64,000 bases of DNA from positions 29,006,548 to 29,070,547 of the forward strand of contig CM047425.1 in the NCBI GenBank assembly GCA_026168455.1. Reading direction: 5' to 3'. The notes beneath the pieces are model-generated. The model had not been told where the DNA came from. It worked only from the letters and a program-made list of their open reading frames with translations, and did not search any database. The translations under genes and the position numbers were made by a program. The DNA is from Theocolax elegans. Its lineage: Eukaryota > Arthropoda > Insecta > Hymenoptera > Cerocephalidae. Of this stretch, positions 19,505 through 31,166 are shown in pieces; position 1 is the first letter of the stretch, and the number at the start of each line of letters is the position of its first letter.

Positions 19505-19585
19505 ATTGAAAGCAGCAGTGGTGAGGCTTCTGCCTCACGCTCCCGGGTTCGGGGGTTCGCGCCCCGATACCTTCGATGTTTTTTT
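19505..19585 (+). repeat. tRNA-like (SINE-like) fragment
   Basis: Contains a 5-bp stem CGGGG/CCCCG around GTTCGCG, like a T-arm or B box, preceded by a GTGAGGC...GCCTCAC hairpin and followed by a T-run at 19579-19585. A full cloverleaf cannot be drawn, so a tRNA gene is not claimed. Confidence 0.3.
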
Positions 19586-20402
19586 ATTCCTTATATTCAA
19601 TCCGTACCCCGTTATAATATATATAAATATTTGGTACAAATATAATTGATTACTATTCATGAGGTTGAATATTGAATCTATATAGTATACATATGTACAT
19701 AAAACAGATCACAGCTTCACTTTACGTTTAGAATTGAATTGTTAATATATAAAATTTTAAATATTTAATTATACTTATATTTGTATTAAGGGGTCAAGCC
19801 TGGGTTAACTGCTCAAAAAATCGATTTTTTTTTTATTAACTTTTTTTAAAGTATTTCTTACATAAAACATTATTCCAAAATTTGAAAAAAAACAAAAAAT
19901 TTTTTCGCAAGCTATAATTGAAATAAAGTAAGCATCAATAGACATTATTTCTCTAAAATTATTTTTGCAAAAAAAGACATTTTATTTTAATTTAACTAAA
20001 ATAATAATTGCGAGGTTTTCGACGTTTACATACAAGTGTATTAAACGAAGCAACTATCAAGCGTACAGTTTGGTAAAGTAGAAATCTACTTTACCATACG
20101 ATTCAAATTTAATAGTTAATAAATAAATGATTCCTTTTACTCTAATATACTGCACAAATACGTACAGTTCTATTTGAAGTAAATATTGTCTGCATTGATA
20201 AAGTATTTACATTATTTTAGTAAATACTCAGTGGATTTTAAATTAAAAGTATATTTTTAACTTTAAATTTTATTAGTTTTAAGAAATTAATTATAAGTTT
20301 ATACAAAAAAAGAGCAGTAAAAAAAATGCCAGACTCAAGTAATAGAATACCTGGTACATCTGCTCATAAAAAAATTATCAACATCAGTAAGAACCAACTA
20401 CG

Positions 20403-21010
20403 ATGCACTTCCATCAACATCGATCCAGATCAAGTAAAAAGTTAAAAACTGATACCATTGAAGAAAGTAGCACAGAAAATAGAATTATTGATATATCACT
20501 ACTTTTCCCAACATTAGAAGAATTTTTAGTTTGTCAGAATTGTCATGGTACAGTTAAATTTTCTGAAGTTGATGTGAGAGGTTTGAGAAGTAAAATAACA
20601 ATAACATGTACAAACTGTTTTAAGGTATTTGTTATTGATTCAAGTAGAAAAGTTGGAAAAAAGTAACGCTTATGAAATAAATAGACGTTAGTGTACACAA
20701 TGAGAACTCTTGGTCATGGGCATGCTGGACATTATTAATACAGAGATAAAAAATGTTTGTAAAGAAGTTGGTAAACAGTCTATGAAAGCAACTGTCGAGC
20801 AAGTATATGATTCAACAAGTCAGAATTGCCGTATAAGTCTATCAGGTGATGGTTCTTGGAGGAAGCGAGGATTCAATTCTCTTCAAGGTGTTGATACTGC
20901 ATGAGAATGAAAAAGTAATTGACGTTCCTCCAAAGCAATCTTTTTGCAGAGCATGTGAATTGCGACCAGAAGAAGAAACAAAAGAATATAGAGAGTGGTA
21001 CTTTACGGTA
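20403..21010 (+). pseudogene. Mutator-like/Kolobok transposase fragment
   Basis: Two frames with a break near 20667-20710. The first ends with a zinc-ribbon-like LVCQNCHG...TITCTNCFK. The second has CRISLSGDGSWRKRGFNSLQG, the signature of the 'Mutator-like transposase domain' family common in arthropod genomes, where the Asp of GDG is thought to be catalytic. In another frame further sequence reads VIDVPPKQSFCRACELRPEE, continuing the family pattern. The C-terminal half of the usual transposase is absent. Confidence 0.7.
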
Positions 21011-21394
21011 TGAAATATACTAATTATATTGGAGGTTTGAAACACTTTCACAAATAAGTACACATAAAATAACTTCAACCACATAATATCGCACTAAGCA
21101 CAAATACACTGAGCATAACAAAAACTTGTTTATAATTTTATCTGTATTCTGCAAATATTGTATATCTAAGTGTTGACACATTGGTTATGCTGAAATGGAG
21201 AAACAAAGAATCAATTTCTTGACAAAATATAAATTTAAGGTTATGCAAATACTTATCTGATATAATTTGTTCATGCAGTTTTATAAACCACTTGTTTTTT
21301 TTACTTATTTTATTTAGATATTATATAATATAATATATATAATATATAATTCTACTTGATATTATAATGCTTAAAACTGAACTACAAACGTGTG

Positions 21395-21525
21395 GCTGGT
21401 GCACACTTCCACAGCTGTAACACTATATATACCTCTCTCTTTCTCTATCACGTGACAAGGCTATCCGAAAAATCAATAATTTTATGGAAGACTTGTCATG
21501 TGAGAGAGAGAGAAAGAGATATTGT
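21395..21525 (+). repeat. Imperfect hairpin inside the Kolobok element
   Basis: CTCTCTTTCTCTATCACGTG and, about 60 bases on, a GA-rich CATGTGAGAGAGAGAG arm can pair. No promoter or gene can be tied to it. Confidence 0.35.
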
Positions 21526-21851
21526 ACACAACTGTCAAACAGTATTTGTTTTTACTGCATTCTTTACATTTTTAATTAAATTTAATGCTTATAATAAAAA
21601 TTATAATCATATAATATAGTATATGATTTTTTATCAAAATATTTTTTAAAATCCATATAATCATGCATTAATATTCAATAATAGCAAAGTATTCTTGTAG
21701 TTTTAAAAAATTGTATTCCTCTTTTTACAAAGAAACTGATTTTTGAAGTTGATTTTCTGTTATTTTAGATAATACATGTATATTAAAAAAATATACTGAG
21801 TATTATATTAATAAAACCAGAAAAAAGGCATTATAAACCTATTAAATATAT

Positions 21852-23009
21852 TGTGACTCTGCACTGGGGATCAGGGTGCAGGTCAAATAAGATTAGCAAT
21901 TAATTAAAATAAAAAACGTATTTAATAATCAAAGATATCAATTATCGGGGTGGGCGTCAGCCGCGTTATTACACGGCAACTAATCAGATAACTCGCGGGT
22001 TATCGCTAAACACTTGGAGCCGTGCTCCGCTGCTATTATCCCGGTTCGCTGTAGGGGAGGGGAAGGGGAAGGATGGGACGGACAGGATGCTCGCACGCAC
22101 CTTCTGCGGTACCCGGCGGCACCGTCAGCAGAGATAGGTAATGCTCACCAACCTTTTTGTAGTATCCTGGACACTCGGGTGTCGGGAGCGGTTAATCTCG
22201 ATCTCTCTTTCTATCTCTCTCTTATTCACTCAATCGCACGTTCGCACACGAGGAAAAATGGCAGGTATCGGCTGCTGCGGGTAGGCACGTGACGTCGTCG
22301 CATCGACCAACCCTAGAGCTCTGACTCTCGGCGTGCTCGAGAGCCCCGTGTTCGTACCGCGCGCCTGCGCAGTACGTACTCGTGCGCGGCACCTCGATCT
22401 CGCGTCGTGCGAGCGTGTCGAGTGCCGCGGTGTTCATCAACCTAACCTCAATTTACCCTATGCTATTCCTTGTACAGCTGTAGTAATTATATACAGCTGT
22501 ACATATCTTTCCTTGTCTTTTGTCTTCTTGGCTATGGCTATTTATCCCCTTCTTGCTCCTTAACCTTTTGCTGTGTTTTTGTTCTTATTAATATCTCTCT
22601 TACAGCTGTATCTTGCTTGGCGTTGGAGGTTCTTCGGTTTCCTGCCTGGGTACCACCTCATCGCCTTGACTACTATGCTGTGAGGCTTCGGAGGGTCCTG
22701 GAGGCTCCCTGGTGATCGCCTCCCTTGAATATCCTGTTTGCTGTGCCAGACTCGGAGGAGCCCACCTAATACTCTGAGCTCGCCCAACATCCTCATCGCC
22801 AGGACCACCTCAGTGTTGTGTGCTGTGCTTGGGAAAGGGTTATTAGACTGTGAGGGTAGGCAGGACGTTGTTAATGTGCGGGTAGGTAGCTAGGGAAAAG
22901 TATATGGGTAGGTAGCGTAGCTAGGGACTCGTCTAGCTTATCTGGGTAGGTAGGTGTTCGTCAGGGGTTCTATCGCTCGCTCTTGACATGTGCAAAGCAC
23001 ATTGTCACA
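21852..23009. repeat. Solo LTR (1158 bp) with ATAT TSD
   Basis: Starts TGTGACTCTGCACTGGGGA and ends CATTGTCACA, with TG...CA ends and ATAT on both sides (21848-21851, 23010-23013). It is laid out like the 1283-bp LTRs at 45216 and 53942 (CTGGGGAT...AGGG start, CGCCAGCCGCG-like motif, GGGAGGGGA tract, GGTAGGTAGG tract, TTGTCACA end) but is a diverged relative. It sits within the Kolobok transposon, so it came later. Confidence 0.8.
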
Positions 23010-23672
23010 ATATATATTATTAAGATTATATAAATTGTATGATACCTGAAGAATACGGTATTAGAATTATAAAATAAGTAAAACTTTAAATCTAATAAGT
23101 GAAACTTTAAATGCATTTATCTCATTAATGGTTCTTTTATCATTTTAGCTTACTTGCCGTAGGATATTTCAGAGCCAGGTTGATAATTCAAATTTTGGGA
23201 AAAATTTTAAAATATATATTTCTACGGACTTATGTTGCCCAATTTTCAAAAAGATAAGTTTTAGGTGATTGTTATATACGTATACGTACATAACATTCAC
23301 TATTTTTCTTATTATTATCAACTTTTATATTTAATACATTGTTATTAATTTTTTTTTCAGAAAAAGAAAAACATAAGTCTGTAAACATATGTTCCATGAA
23401 CATTTTAAGACTTATTAGACATTAAAAGATGCATTCAGTGCTTCAATATCCTGCGGCAACTGCAAAAATTGATCAATTTTTTAATATCATTATAAGTTTA
23501 ATAACCAGGATTAAAAATGCATTATAAACATTTTTTATATTGATAAATATAAAGTATAATATATATATTATGTAAAAAAAAAATAAATTTGTAAGAAGAA
23601 TTAAAAAAAAAATTTATTCTAATAATAATTGTTTATTTATTTAAAACATTTAACCCAGGCTTGACCCCTTAA

Positions 23673-24690
23673 ATTTTCGAGGGTTTTTTTGTGCCTTTCT
23701 GGCTTTTTCCCTTTTTTCTTTTTAATAAATGTCAATATATGTGTATTAATTTCTGCTCAAATCAGTTTATTTAATTTAATAACCTACCATTTTTTTCCTT
23801 TATTATCATACGTAACAATATTAGCAAAAATTATAAATAATATCATTTAATATATAGATTACTAAATACAGTGGAAATTCTTTATGTTGGTGAGTTTTCG
23901 AAACTACATGACATTATATAAATAATTAATCTCCTCCAAATCACTTTTACAAAAAAAGTAATAGTTTGGCAAGTATATGTTATTTCTGATATTATTTTAT
24001 TCCATATAAATATTATACACGACAATAATTTATTTCCTTGAACATAAAGTAAAGTCAATTTTTTACTGTCAATTTTTTATCTTTTTGTTCACAAATATAT
24101 TGTTGAGCACCAAAACATTCAACAGCATTATTTTTATCGTAAATGAATAAAACGCATTTTTATATGTAACAAGTCTTTTTTAAACTTTATTTTCATTTTA
24201 AAACGAAGATGCACACGCAACTGCAGATAAGTATGAATAAATTAATAATTCTAAATGTAAACTATAACAAAGAATGAAGTCACAATAATGTATTCGAGTA
24301 TCAAATATTATATTAAAGTTTATTAATGAATACAACAAATAAAAGTAGCAAATCAATGGTACAGAGAAAAGTATAAAAAAAAAAAAAAAAAAAATTAATA
24401 CTGGACTCAAACAAAAGCATCACTCTATCTAATACATATCACATCTAATATTAAATATTATAACTACTTATAACTGGAAAAAGCTGCAAAGAGCGCTTGC
24501 ATTTAATTAGTATAACGTGGACCGCAATAAAGAATTATGAACTCGATGAACAATATCAAGCATGAAAATTTTTCTTAAACTTTCTTATGCATTAGTTATT
24601 TGACTAGACTAAATTGACTAAATTGCACATAACAAAATAATCTATAAATTTTTTTTTTAAAGTATAGTTTAATTGCGTTAATTACCAATG
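23673..24690. other. AT-rich intergenic sequence
   Basis: No coding or RNA feature supported. A poly-A run of about 19 bases lies near 24377. Confidence 0.6.
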
Positions 24691-24694
24691 TGTA

Positions 24695-25652
24695 CACTGA
24701 GAAAAATTGTGTATTAAAAATTACTAAACTTCAAGGAAAAATTACTATATTTTATAGCAACCGTGGAAAATACTCAAATGATGAAGATTTTTATAATATA
24801 TCCAGCAAAAATAAAAATTTCAATAATAAAACTTACTACCATTTTCGTATATCAATTCTTATTCATACGTTTAAAAATTACTATATTATATGACATAATT
24901 GATGATTTACAATTTTTACTACATTATATAAGAATTATTCCTACGTAACATAAAAAATTTTCCCTATCAGTATAACAACTTTTAGTATATAATATAGTAA
25001 ATTTTCTTATAAGTTACGTTCGCTATAAAATATAGTAAAATTTGATATTGAAAGAAAGAAATTTCTTCACAGATGAAAACAGAGGAGAATCAACGTCGCG
25101 AGTACGTAATCTTAAATACTTTAAACTTGGAACTTTTGATATTTATGATTAATAAATCGTGACTTCATATCATTTTGTTAGTCTAACAATATTTAATTCG
25201 ATTTTCTTCTTTGGGGATCGTACATATACTTATTACACAATAATGTTAAACAAACAAACAGCTATTGTTTTTAAATTTTCGTGTAACATATAAGGATGAT
25301 TCAAGTTTACCAAACCATAGTGTTCAAATGGCGCAGTTGGTAAGGCACAGGACAACTACCCCAAAGGGTTGTCGGTTCAAATCCCGTGGAGCTTGGGCTT
25401 TTTTTCTAACGTAAATATATTTATTAAATCTTTAATATCTCATAAATGTAAATAATACAATAATATACTTATCCCCAATGTGTAGTAAAAAATAGAATAT
25501 TTATTTTTTATATTATATTTTAAAATATATATTAAAATTACTATGTTAAATATTAAAAATTATTACAGTAAAAGTATGTGTCATCCTTCCAATAAAATAT
25601 AGCAATTTTTACCACGATTTTAATAATTTTTCCTACAATACTTTTCTCAGTG
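24695..25652. mobile_element. Mariner-type MITE, 958 bp, TA TSD
   Basis: Ends are CACTGAGAAAA and its complement (TTTTCTCAGTG), flanked by TA on both sides (24693-24694 and 25653-25654). Terminal similarity extends into AATTTTTACTATATTTTA-like words on both arms. No transposase is present. It encloses a tRNA-like sequence. Confidence 0.75.
25326..25405 (+). repeat. tRNA-like sequence with pol III boxes
   Basis: TGGCGCAGTTGG (A-box-like), a stem GACAAC/GTTGTC, GGTTCAAATCC (B-box-like) and a T-run at 25399-25404 occur in tRNA order and spacing. The acceptor stem does not pair and the anticodon loop is too long, so it is more likely a tRNA-derived SINE or pseudogene than a working tRNA. Confidence 0.5.
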
Positions 25653-25984
25653 TAGTTGAATTAAATTATTTTAAACTAATAAATATATTTATGTAATAGT
25701 AATCAAAATCACATGGTCACGGTTTTGTCACGTCCAGACTTGCACCAACCATTATAAAAATATTACAAGAAAGCAAATAGTTAATACATCATTCGCGTTC
25801 CTTCCGCTTATGTTTGACTAGGACTAGTCTTACGTCTCCTGGAGTAACGAGCAAAGTTATTTTGAGATAATAAAATAATATATTTTTTTATTCGTATTAA
25901 TCATGCATTATTTATTTAAATTTGTTAACATAATTATATAATGTCTTTGTTTTAAATGAACAAATATAACTAAATCATAAAATA

Positions 25985-25987
25985 TAC

Positions 25988-26035
<48 letters not shown>
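25985..26035. repeat. (TA)n microsatellite
   Basis: Uninterrupted alternating T and A for about 45 bases. A similar tract lies just left of the unit at 26370. Confidence 0.9.
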
Positions 26036-26037
<2 letters not shown>

Positions 26038-26320
26038 TATAAATATACGTAATGTTATTTTATTACAAACATTACTAAGTAATAATCAAAATAAGAACTA
26101 TTATAAATAAATGCAGTTTAAATTAAAAATTGTTGTAGTTTAAAATATGAATTATTGTCAATAAATTGTAATTCAAACAATAAATATTGTAAATAAAATG
26201 CAATGCAAAACCAGAAATACTATAAATAAATTGCGGTTCAAAATAATAATTATTGTAAAAAAAGCGGTTGGTTCCTTAATTGAAATAAGACAAAATATCA
26301 GGTTTGTCTGTACGAATATT

Positions 26321-26360
<40 letters not shown>

Positions 26361-27093
26361 GTATATATACAGGGTGTTCTAAAAATCATTCCGTTAATTT
26401 CGCACACATATAAAACTCGAAATTCTAAACAACTTTTCTATTAGACAAATTTTGATTTAGAGCTTATTTATTAAGATATTGTTAGTTAAATATTATTATT
26501 TCGAGCCAATCAGAGCGCGGCAGCCAGCAATGGGCGGTGCACTGAGACCGAAAACGATGCGTGGAGGAAGCGCCCGGAGAGGGGAAGACGAGATCGAAAA
26601 CATGAACAAACTCGCATATTGGTCAATTCATTTGTTATTGAACACGTTAATATGCGACAAAATTAAGAGAATCGGGAGATTAAAAAATGACCGATAAGGA
26701 AATGTCAAGCCTTATTATTTAATAATCTCATTCATTACTACACTCGCTATCACATAGGTCATACTTATAGAAGAAATCAGACTCTACTTCTAGAATCAAT
26801 GAATTGTGTTGTAACAATTCGTTGCTCGGTACTGGGTATGTGCATACGTACAATTGTAAATTTACGATTATCTGTAAATTTGAGACCATAAGGTACTGGT
26901 TGGGCGTACCCTTTCCCCGACGTTAGCGTGGACGAGCAACGTACTGTACAAAAGGAATCATGGACTCCGAGACTTCTATATAACGATAAAACTTACTTTG
27001 ATAAAACGGTAGGGCAATGGGTGGGACCCGGGAAAGTAAGGGCTCGCCAGGTTAAAGAAATAATCTGGATACGAACTGACAATTTTACTATTT

Positions 27094-27723
27094 AGAATTA
27101 TTCTACGTTTATTATAAATTAAAATTTCGATATATACATAAAAGGACATTATTTAAGCAAAATAAGAAGTAAAAATCGCGGTCGCTCGCGCAGTTAAATA
27201 TGAATGTAATGGTCGGTCCGCGCGTCCTTGAAATTTGTATCCCTTGCATACAGTCGCGATTTGTCGCGAATTTCCGCGTCGGCCGCATAAGCTAGATAGT
27301 GCTTGGGAGTTGGTATGATAGCGTGAAACTAGGTGCGTACTTGTTAGAGCGGATTGTGTGTGTGTCGAGAAGGGATAATTACGTGTTTACCCGCTTTTGA
27401 GAGAGAGAGAAAATATATATGGAGGAGCAATCTGCACAGTTCGTCCCGCGTGCGCAAACGAACCGGCGCAAACAGACTCTCACGCCGCGTTCCCTTTTCT
27501 AGTAACGACACGATCGGACGGAACTACCAGAACGCATCGGTCCGTCGACCGCAACGTACCTCACTTACGAGCTGCCGATTTTTATTCACTATCGATCATA
27601 TTTATTGTACTGTATTTTTATATGTGTGTAATTATTCGTGGTATTAAAGGAAGCAAATTGATTCATTGGCGCCTCATTATTTCCGAGCCCATATCCGCTC
27701 CTTACTATAGACATTAACTATAT
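27094..27723 (+). repeat. 5' LTR of a CsRn1-like Gypsy element (approximate ends)
   Basis: The right edge is set by the primer-site-like TGGTGACCCCGACGTGATC at 27725. The left edge is set by where similarity to the inverted fragment at 31925-32248 begins (AGAATTATTCTACG). It includes a short GA tract (27398-27411) and ATTAAAGG near 27642. The exact TG/CA ends are not found. Confidence 0.5.
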
Positions 27724-27724
27724 T

Positions 27725-27745
27725 GGTGACCCCGACGTGATCGCC
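27725..27745 (+). promoter_or_regulatory. Primer-binding site of the CsRn1-like element
   Basis: TGGTGACCCCGACGTGATCG directly follows the LTR. This sequence is typical of the leader start of CsRn1/Kabuki-clade Gypsy elements. Gag begins about 30 bp downstream. Confidence 0.6.
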
Positions 27746-27775
27746 ACGAAAGTTCCCAACACCACGGAGACGCCG

Positions 27776-28735
27776 ATGCGAAAAGACACTCAACGTGAAC
27801 AAGTGCGCGAGCTAAGCAGATTTTTTCAATCGACCCTGACCGACGAAGCACCCGACAACGAGTCCACCACACCCTCTGGCTCCGCAGCTGCAGCCATCGT
27901 TGAGACGATAGGTAACTGTAAACTTCCATCTATCTGGAAGCAGAACCCGGAGGTTTGGTTCTACCAAATTGAGGCAGAATTTAACGTAAACAGAATCCGC
28001 TCGCAAGATTCGAAATACCACCTCGTAATTTCCAAGCTAGACTCAGACTCGCTGCAAGAGCTGGTAGATGTTATTCGAGCCCTTCCAGAAGAAGGAAAAT
28101 ACGACTATCTCAAAACGCAAATCTTGTCGCGATTTGGAGACACCTCGGAACAGCAGTTGCGTCAAGTCTTCGCACAAGCAGAACTGGGTGATCGCAAGCC
28201 ATCCCAATTTCTACGACATCTGCGAACGCTAGCTGGAAATAAAACATCGGAAGAAATTATTCGGATCAAGTGGTTGGAAGCAATGCCGTTCAGCGTAAGG
28301 CGGTTACTCATAATTTTTAAAGCCACCGACGTAAACGAATTTGCAACAGCCGCGGACGAACTTGTTGAGACGGGTCCAAGTGTCATGGCCGCCGGTGCAC
28401 TTCCGCCCAACGCGAAGGCGTCGCAACCGCGCAACGAATCCAACCAACTTAACTCTACACTTGACAACATCGCCGCCGAGTTAGTCGCCCTGCGCGTAGC
28501 AATCTCGCAATTGGCAACAGCGAACAACAACATTTTGGAACAACTAACGCCGACCGCTGCCCCTAGAAGGAAGCCGTCGAATAACCGCAATTCTAATCAA
28601 CAGCGCGCTTGTTCACCGGCGGCTCGCTATGGATATTGCCATTACCATACTCGCTGGAGTGCTGCGGCCGAACGATGCCTGCGTCCGTGCTCATTCAAGG
28701 AAGAGGGGCAAGATACGACGCATCCAAAAAACTAA
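27776..28735 (+). CDS. gag: Gag of CsRn1-like Gypsy element
   Basis: Intact 319-codon frame from the first ATG (27776). It carries the clade-typical capsid signature: KLPSIWKQNPEVWFYQIEAE, KYDYLKTQILSRF, and LGDRKPSQFLRHLRTLAG. The C-terminal CHYHTRWSAAAERCLRPCSF is the atypical zinc-binding motif of this clade in place of a CCHC knuckle. It ends at TAA 28733-28735 and overlaps the pol frame. It is complete even though its pol is badly damaged. Confidence 0.85.
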   Translation: MRKDTQREQVRELSRFFQSTLTDEAPDNESTTPSGSAAAAIVETIGNCKLPSIWKQNPEVWFYQIEAEFNVNRIRSQDSKYHLVISKLDSDSLQELVDVIRALPEEGKYDYLKTQILSRFGDTSEQQLRQVFAQAELGDRKPSQFLRHLRTLAGNKTSEEIIRIKWLEAMPFSVRRLLIIFKATDVNEFATAADELVETGPSVMAAGALPPNAKASQPRNESNQLNSTLDNIAAELVALRVAISQLATANNNILEQLTPTAAPRRKPSNNRNSNQQRACSPAARYGYCHYHTRWSAAAERCLRPCSFKEEGQDTTHPKN

Positions 28736-30981
28736 ACACGCTGCCGACGATTCAGGCGGTCAACGACAGCATCGCTCTTAGTGAAAACCGCCTGCATGTT
28801 TTCGATCGTACAACCGGGACAAAATTCTTAGTGGATTCGGGATCGGTAGTCTCACTCCTTCCGCGCACGCTCATGAAAGCAAAGTTACCGGCTCAACGCC
28901 TAACCTTATATGCGGCGAACCACTCTCGAATTTTAACCTACGGTCGGCATCAGCTCGAACTCAATCTGGGACCACGACGTCAGTTCACGTGGACGTTCAT
29001 AATAGCGGACGTACACACGGCCATCTTGGGTGCTGATTTTCTAACGCATACAGGACTCCTACCCGATCTCAAGCGTCGCCAACTCGTGGACCCCCTAACC
29101 TCGCTTTCCGCGGAAGGTGAGTTGCTGAAGCTGGATGTACACAGCGTATCGTTAGTCGATTCAACGGATACCCGCACGAAAAATGTGCGCACAAAGTACG
29201 ACGCTCTCCTCGCGGAATTTAAGGAGTTTACGGTGCCCCGCAGCGTGACAGCTTCCTTGAACGGTACACCTGTACGTCACTATATCGTCACCTCTGGACC
29301 GCCTGTAGCAGAAAAGCCACGGAGACTATGCGGCGAACGGCTCGACGCCGCCAAGGCAGAGTTTAACGACTTGTTAGCAAGGGGGATCGTTCGAAGGTCC
29401 TCCAGTCCGTGGGCGAGCCCCATCCACCTCGTCAAGAAGAAGCAAGGAGGTTGAAGGGTCACAGGCGATTATCGACGGCTCAACGCTTGTACACAACCTG
29501 ATCGTTACCCGCTGCCCGTCATGGAAGCTCGGTGTTTTCGGTAATCGATCTGGAACGGGCTTACTACCAAATCCCAATGGCTCTGGAGGACGCGTGCAAG
29601 ACGGCGGTAACAACGCCATTCGGATTGTTTGAGTTCCGAATCATGTCTATGGGCTTGCGGAACGCCTCACAGACCTTTCAGCGCTTCTTGGATGCGCTGG
29701 TCCGAGATTTACCGTTCGTGCGAGGCTACTTGGACGATCTGCTAGTACTGTCCCGAAATCACGAGGAACACCTGCAGCATCTTCAAACCTTATTCGAGAC
29801 TCTTCGAAAGGCTACTAGGATCGAGGCTATCCGAGCCTTCCCAAAGCCAGCCACCGTCGCGGGACTGCGACGCTTCCTCGGAATGTTACATTTTTACCGA
29901 AAATGTACTCCACATGCAGCGGAAGTGCAAGCTCCGCTAAACGAGCTGCTGAAGGGCCGAGACAACAGCGGTAAGACCGAGCTCAAGTGGACAGCGGCCG
30001 CCGAGGAAGCGTTCCAGGCTTGTAAGGAGGGCCTCGCGAACGCAGTGAAGCCTGCATTCCTCTCGCACTCTGCGCCCTTGGCGCTCACCATCGATGCGTC
30101 TAATACCGCCATCGGCGCCGTCCTAGAGCAGCAAGTCAACGGTGCTTGGAGGCCCATTGGTTTTTTTTTCTAAGAAGTTGACTACGGCAGAGACCAAGTA
30201 CAGCACCTACGATAGGGAGCTTCTCGCCGTCTACTTGGCAATTAAGTACTTTCGACGCATTCTCGAGGGGCGGCAGTTCGTTATCCGGACCGACCACCGC
30301 CCATTGGTGTATGCAGCCCAACAGCGCTCGGACAAGACGTCACAGCGACAACAAAGACACTTAGATTTTATTTTACAGTTTTGCATCGACGTTCAACACA
30401 TTCGTGGATAGAACAACGTCGTCGCTGATGCTCTATCCCGCACCTGCGCCATTGATATGCCAACAACTCTGAATGCTGCGAGGATTGCTGAGGCTCAACA
30501 CGAGGACGATCTACAATTACTCTCGATAGAGGGGAATGACGTCACCTGCAATGTTCTCAACGGCATCGTGAAACCGTACCTGCCTGTTTCGCTCAGATGC
30601 ATCGCCTTCGATGTCACCAGTGGCCGCGCGACCGCTCTTCAACTCTCTCAAAAGTTCGTATGGCCGGGGATCAGAAAGGATGCACTCCGATGGTCCAGCG
30701 AATGCGAACCCTGCCAGCGAGCCAAGGTTCATCGACACAATCGGACCGCTATTAGGAGTTTCGACGTTCCTCATAGTCGATTCGACCACGTCCACATGGA
30801 CCTAATTACGCTACCTCTGGTTGGGGACTACCTTTATTGCCTTACTGCGATTGACCGATTTTCCCGATGGCCCATTGCGGTACCCCTAAAGGATATGCGC
30901 GCAGAGACCGTGGCATCGGCATTCGTTGATCACTGGCTCGCAAATTATGGGACGCCTCTTTCTATCACCACGGATCAAGGG
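28609..30981 (+). pseudogene. Pol of CsRn1-like Gypsy element, decayed and truncated
   Basis: Order of motifs: protease FLVDSGSVVSLLP (about 28830), RT VRRSSSPWASPIHLVKKK, a TGA at 29452, GDYRRLNACTQPDRYPLP, then a frame change with loss of sequence, FSVIDLERAYYQIP, GYLDDLLVLS (29730), another internal loss after LFETLRKA, connection FLGMLHFYRK, RNase H LTIDASNTAIGAVLEQ, a frame change in the T-run near 30163, RTDHRPLVYA, integrase CEPCQRAKVHRH and core VHMDLITLP and ITTDQG (30978). Sequence after the second catalytic Asp is replaced by the 44-bp terminal repeat. At least four breaks, so non-functional. Confidence 0.85.
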
Positions 30982-31063
30982 TTATATGTGTGCGAAATTA
31001 ACGGAATGATTTTCAGAACACACTGTATATATATGTGGTAAGGAACGAAGGTCTGCCTCTAAC

Positions 31064-31166
31064 CAGGGTTGCCAGATGGCGATTTTTTCTCTTCGTTGGT
31101 CTCGTATAATAAACATCAAAATACGTTAGAGAGTAAAGGATAGAAAATCGCCAACTGGTTTCTTTG
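31064..31166 (+). mobile_element. hAT-type MITE, 103 bp
   Basis: CAGGGTTGCCAGATGGCGAT at the left and ATCGCCAACTGG...CTTTG at the right. It is the same family as the copy at 61820-61922, whose 8-bp duplication is perfect. Here the flanks CCTCTAAC and CCACGAAC agree at 6 of 8 positions, so this copy is older. Confidence 0.7.

Larger units (their letters stand above)
19790..23668 (+). mobile_element. Kolobok-type DNA transposon, 3.9 kb, TTAA TSD
   Basis: Terminal inverted repeats begin GGGGTCAAGCCTGGGTTAA (19790) and end with its complement (23668). TTAA flanks both ends (19786-19789 and 23669-23672). TTAA target sites and G-rich ends are typical of Kolobok elements. The interior has a decayed transposase (20403-21010) and a solo LTR (21852-23009); the rest is AT-rich. 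Most of the transposase is missing, so this copy is non-autonomous. Confidence 0.85.
26370..31025. mobile_element. 4.66-kb unit bounded by 44-bp inverted repeats
   Basis: CAGGGTGTTCTAAAAATCAT (26370) and the complement ending ...ATTTTCAGAACACACTG (31025) match as inverted repeats over 44 bp with two differences. Both flanks are TATATATA. No DNA-transposase is seen; the interior is the LTR, gag and truncated pol of a Gypsy element. The inner edge of the right repeat (30982) directly follows the integrase codons ITTDQG, so the retroelement is cut exactly at the repeat. Confidence 0.6.

Noticed and set aside
19505..19585. tRNA gene
   Set aside because: A T-arm-like stem and T-run are present, but the anticodon arm has a 4-base loop and no acceptor stem forms; kept only as a tRNA-like fragment.
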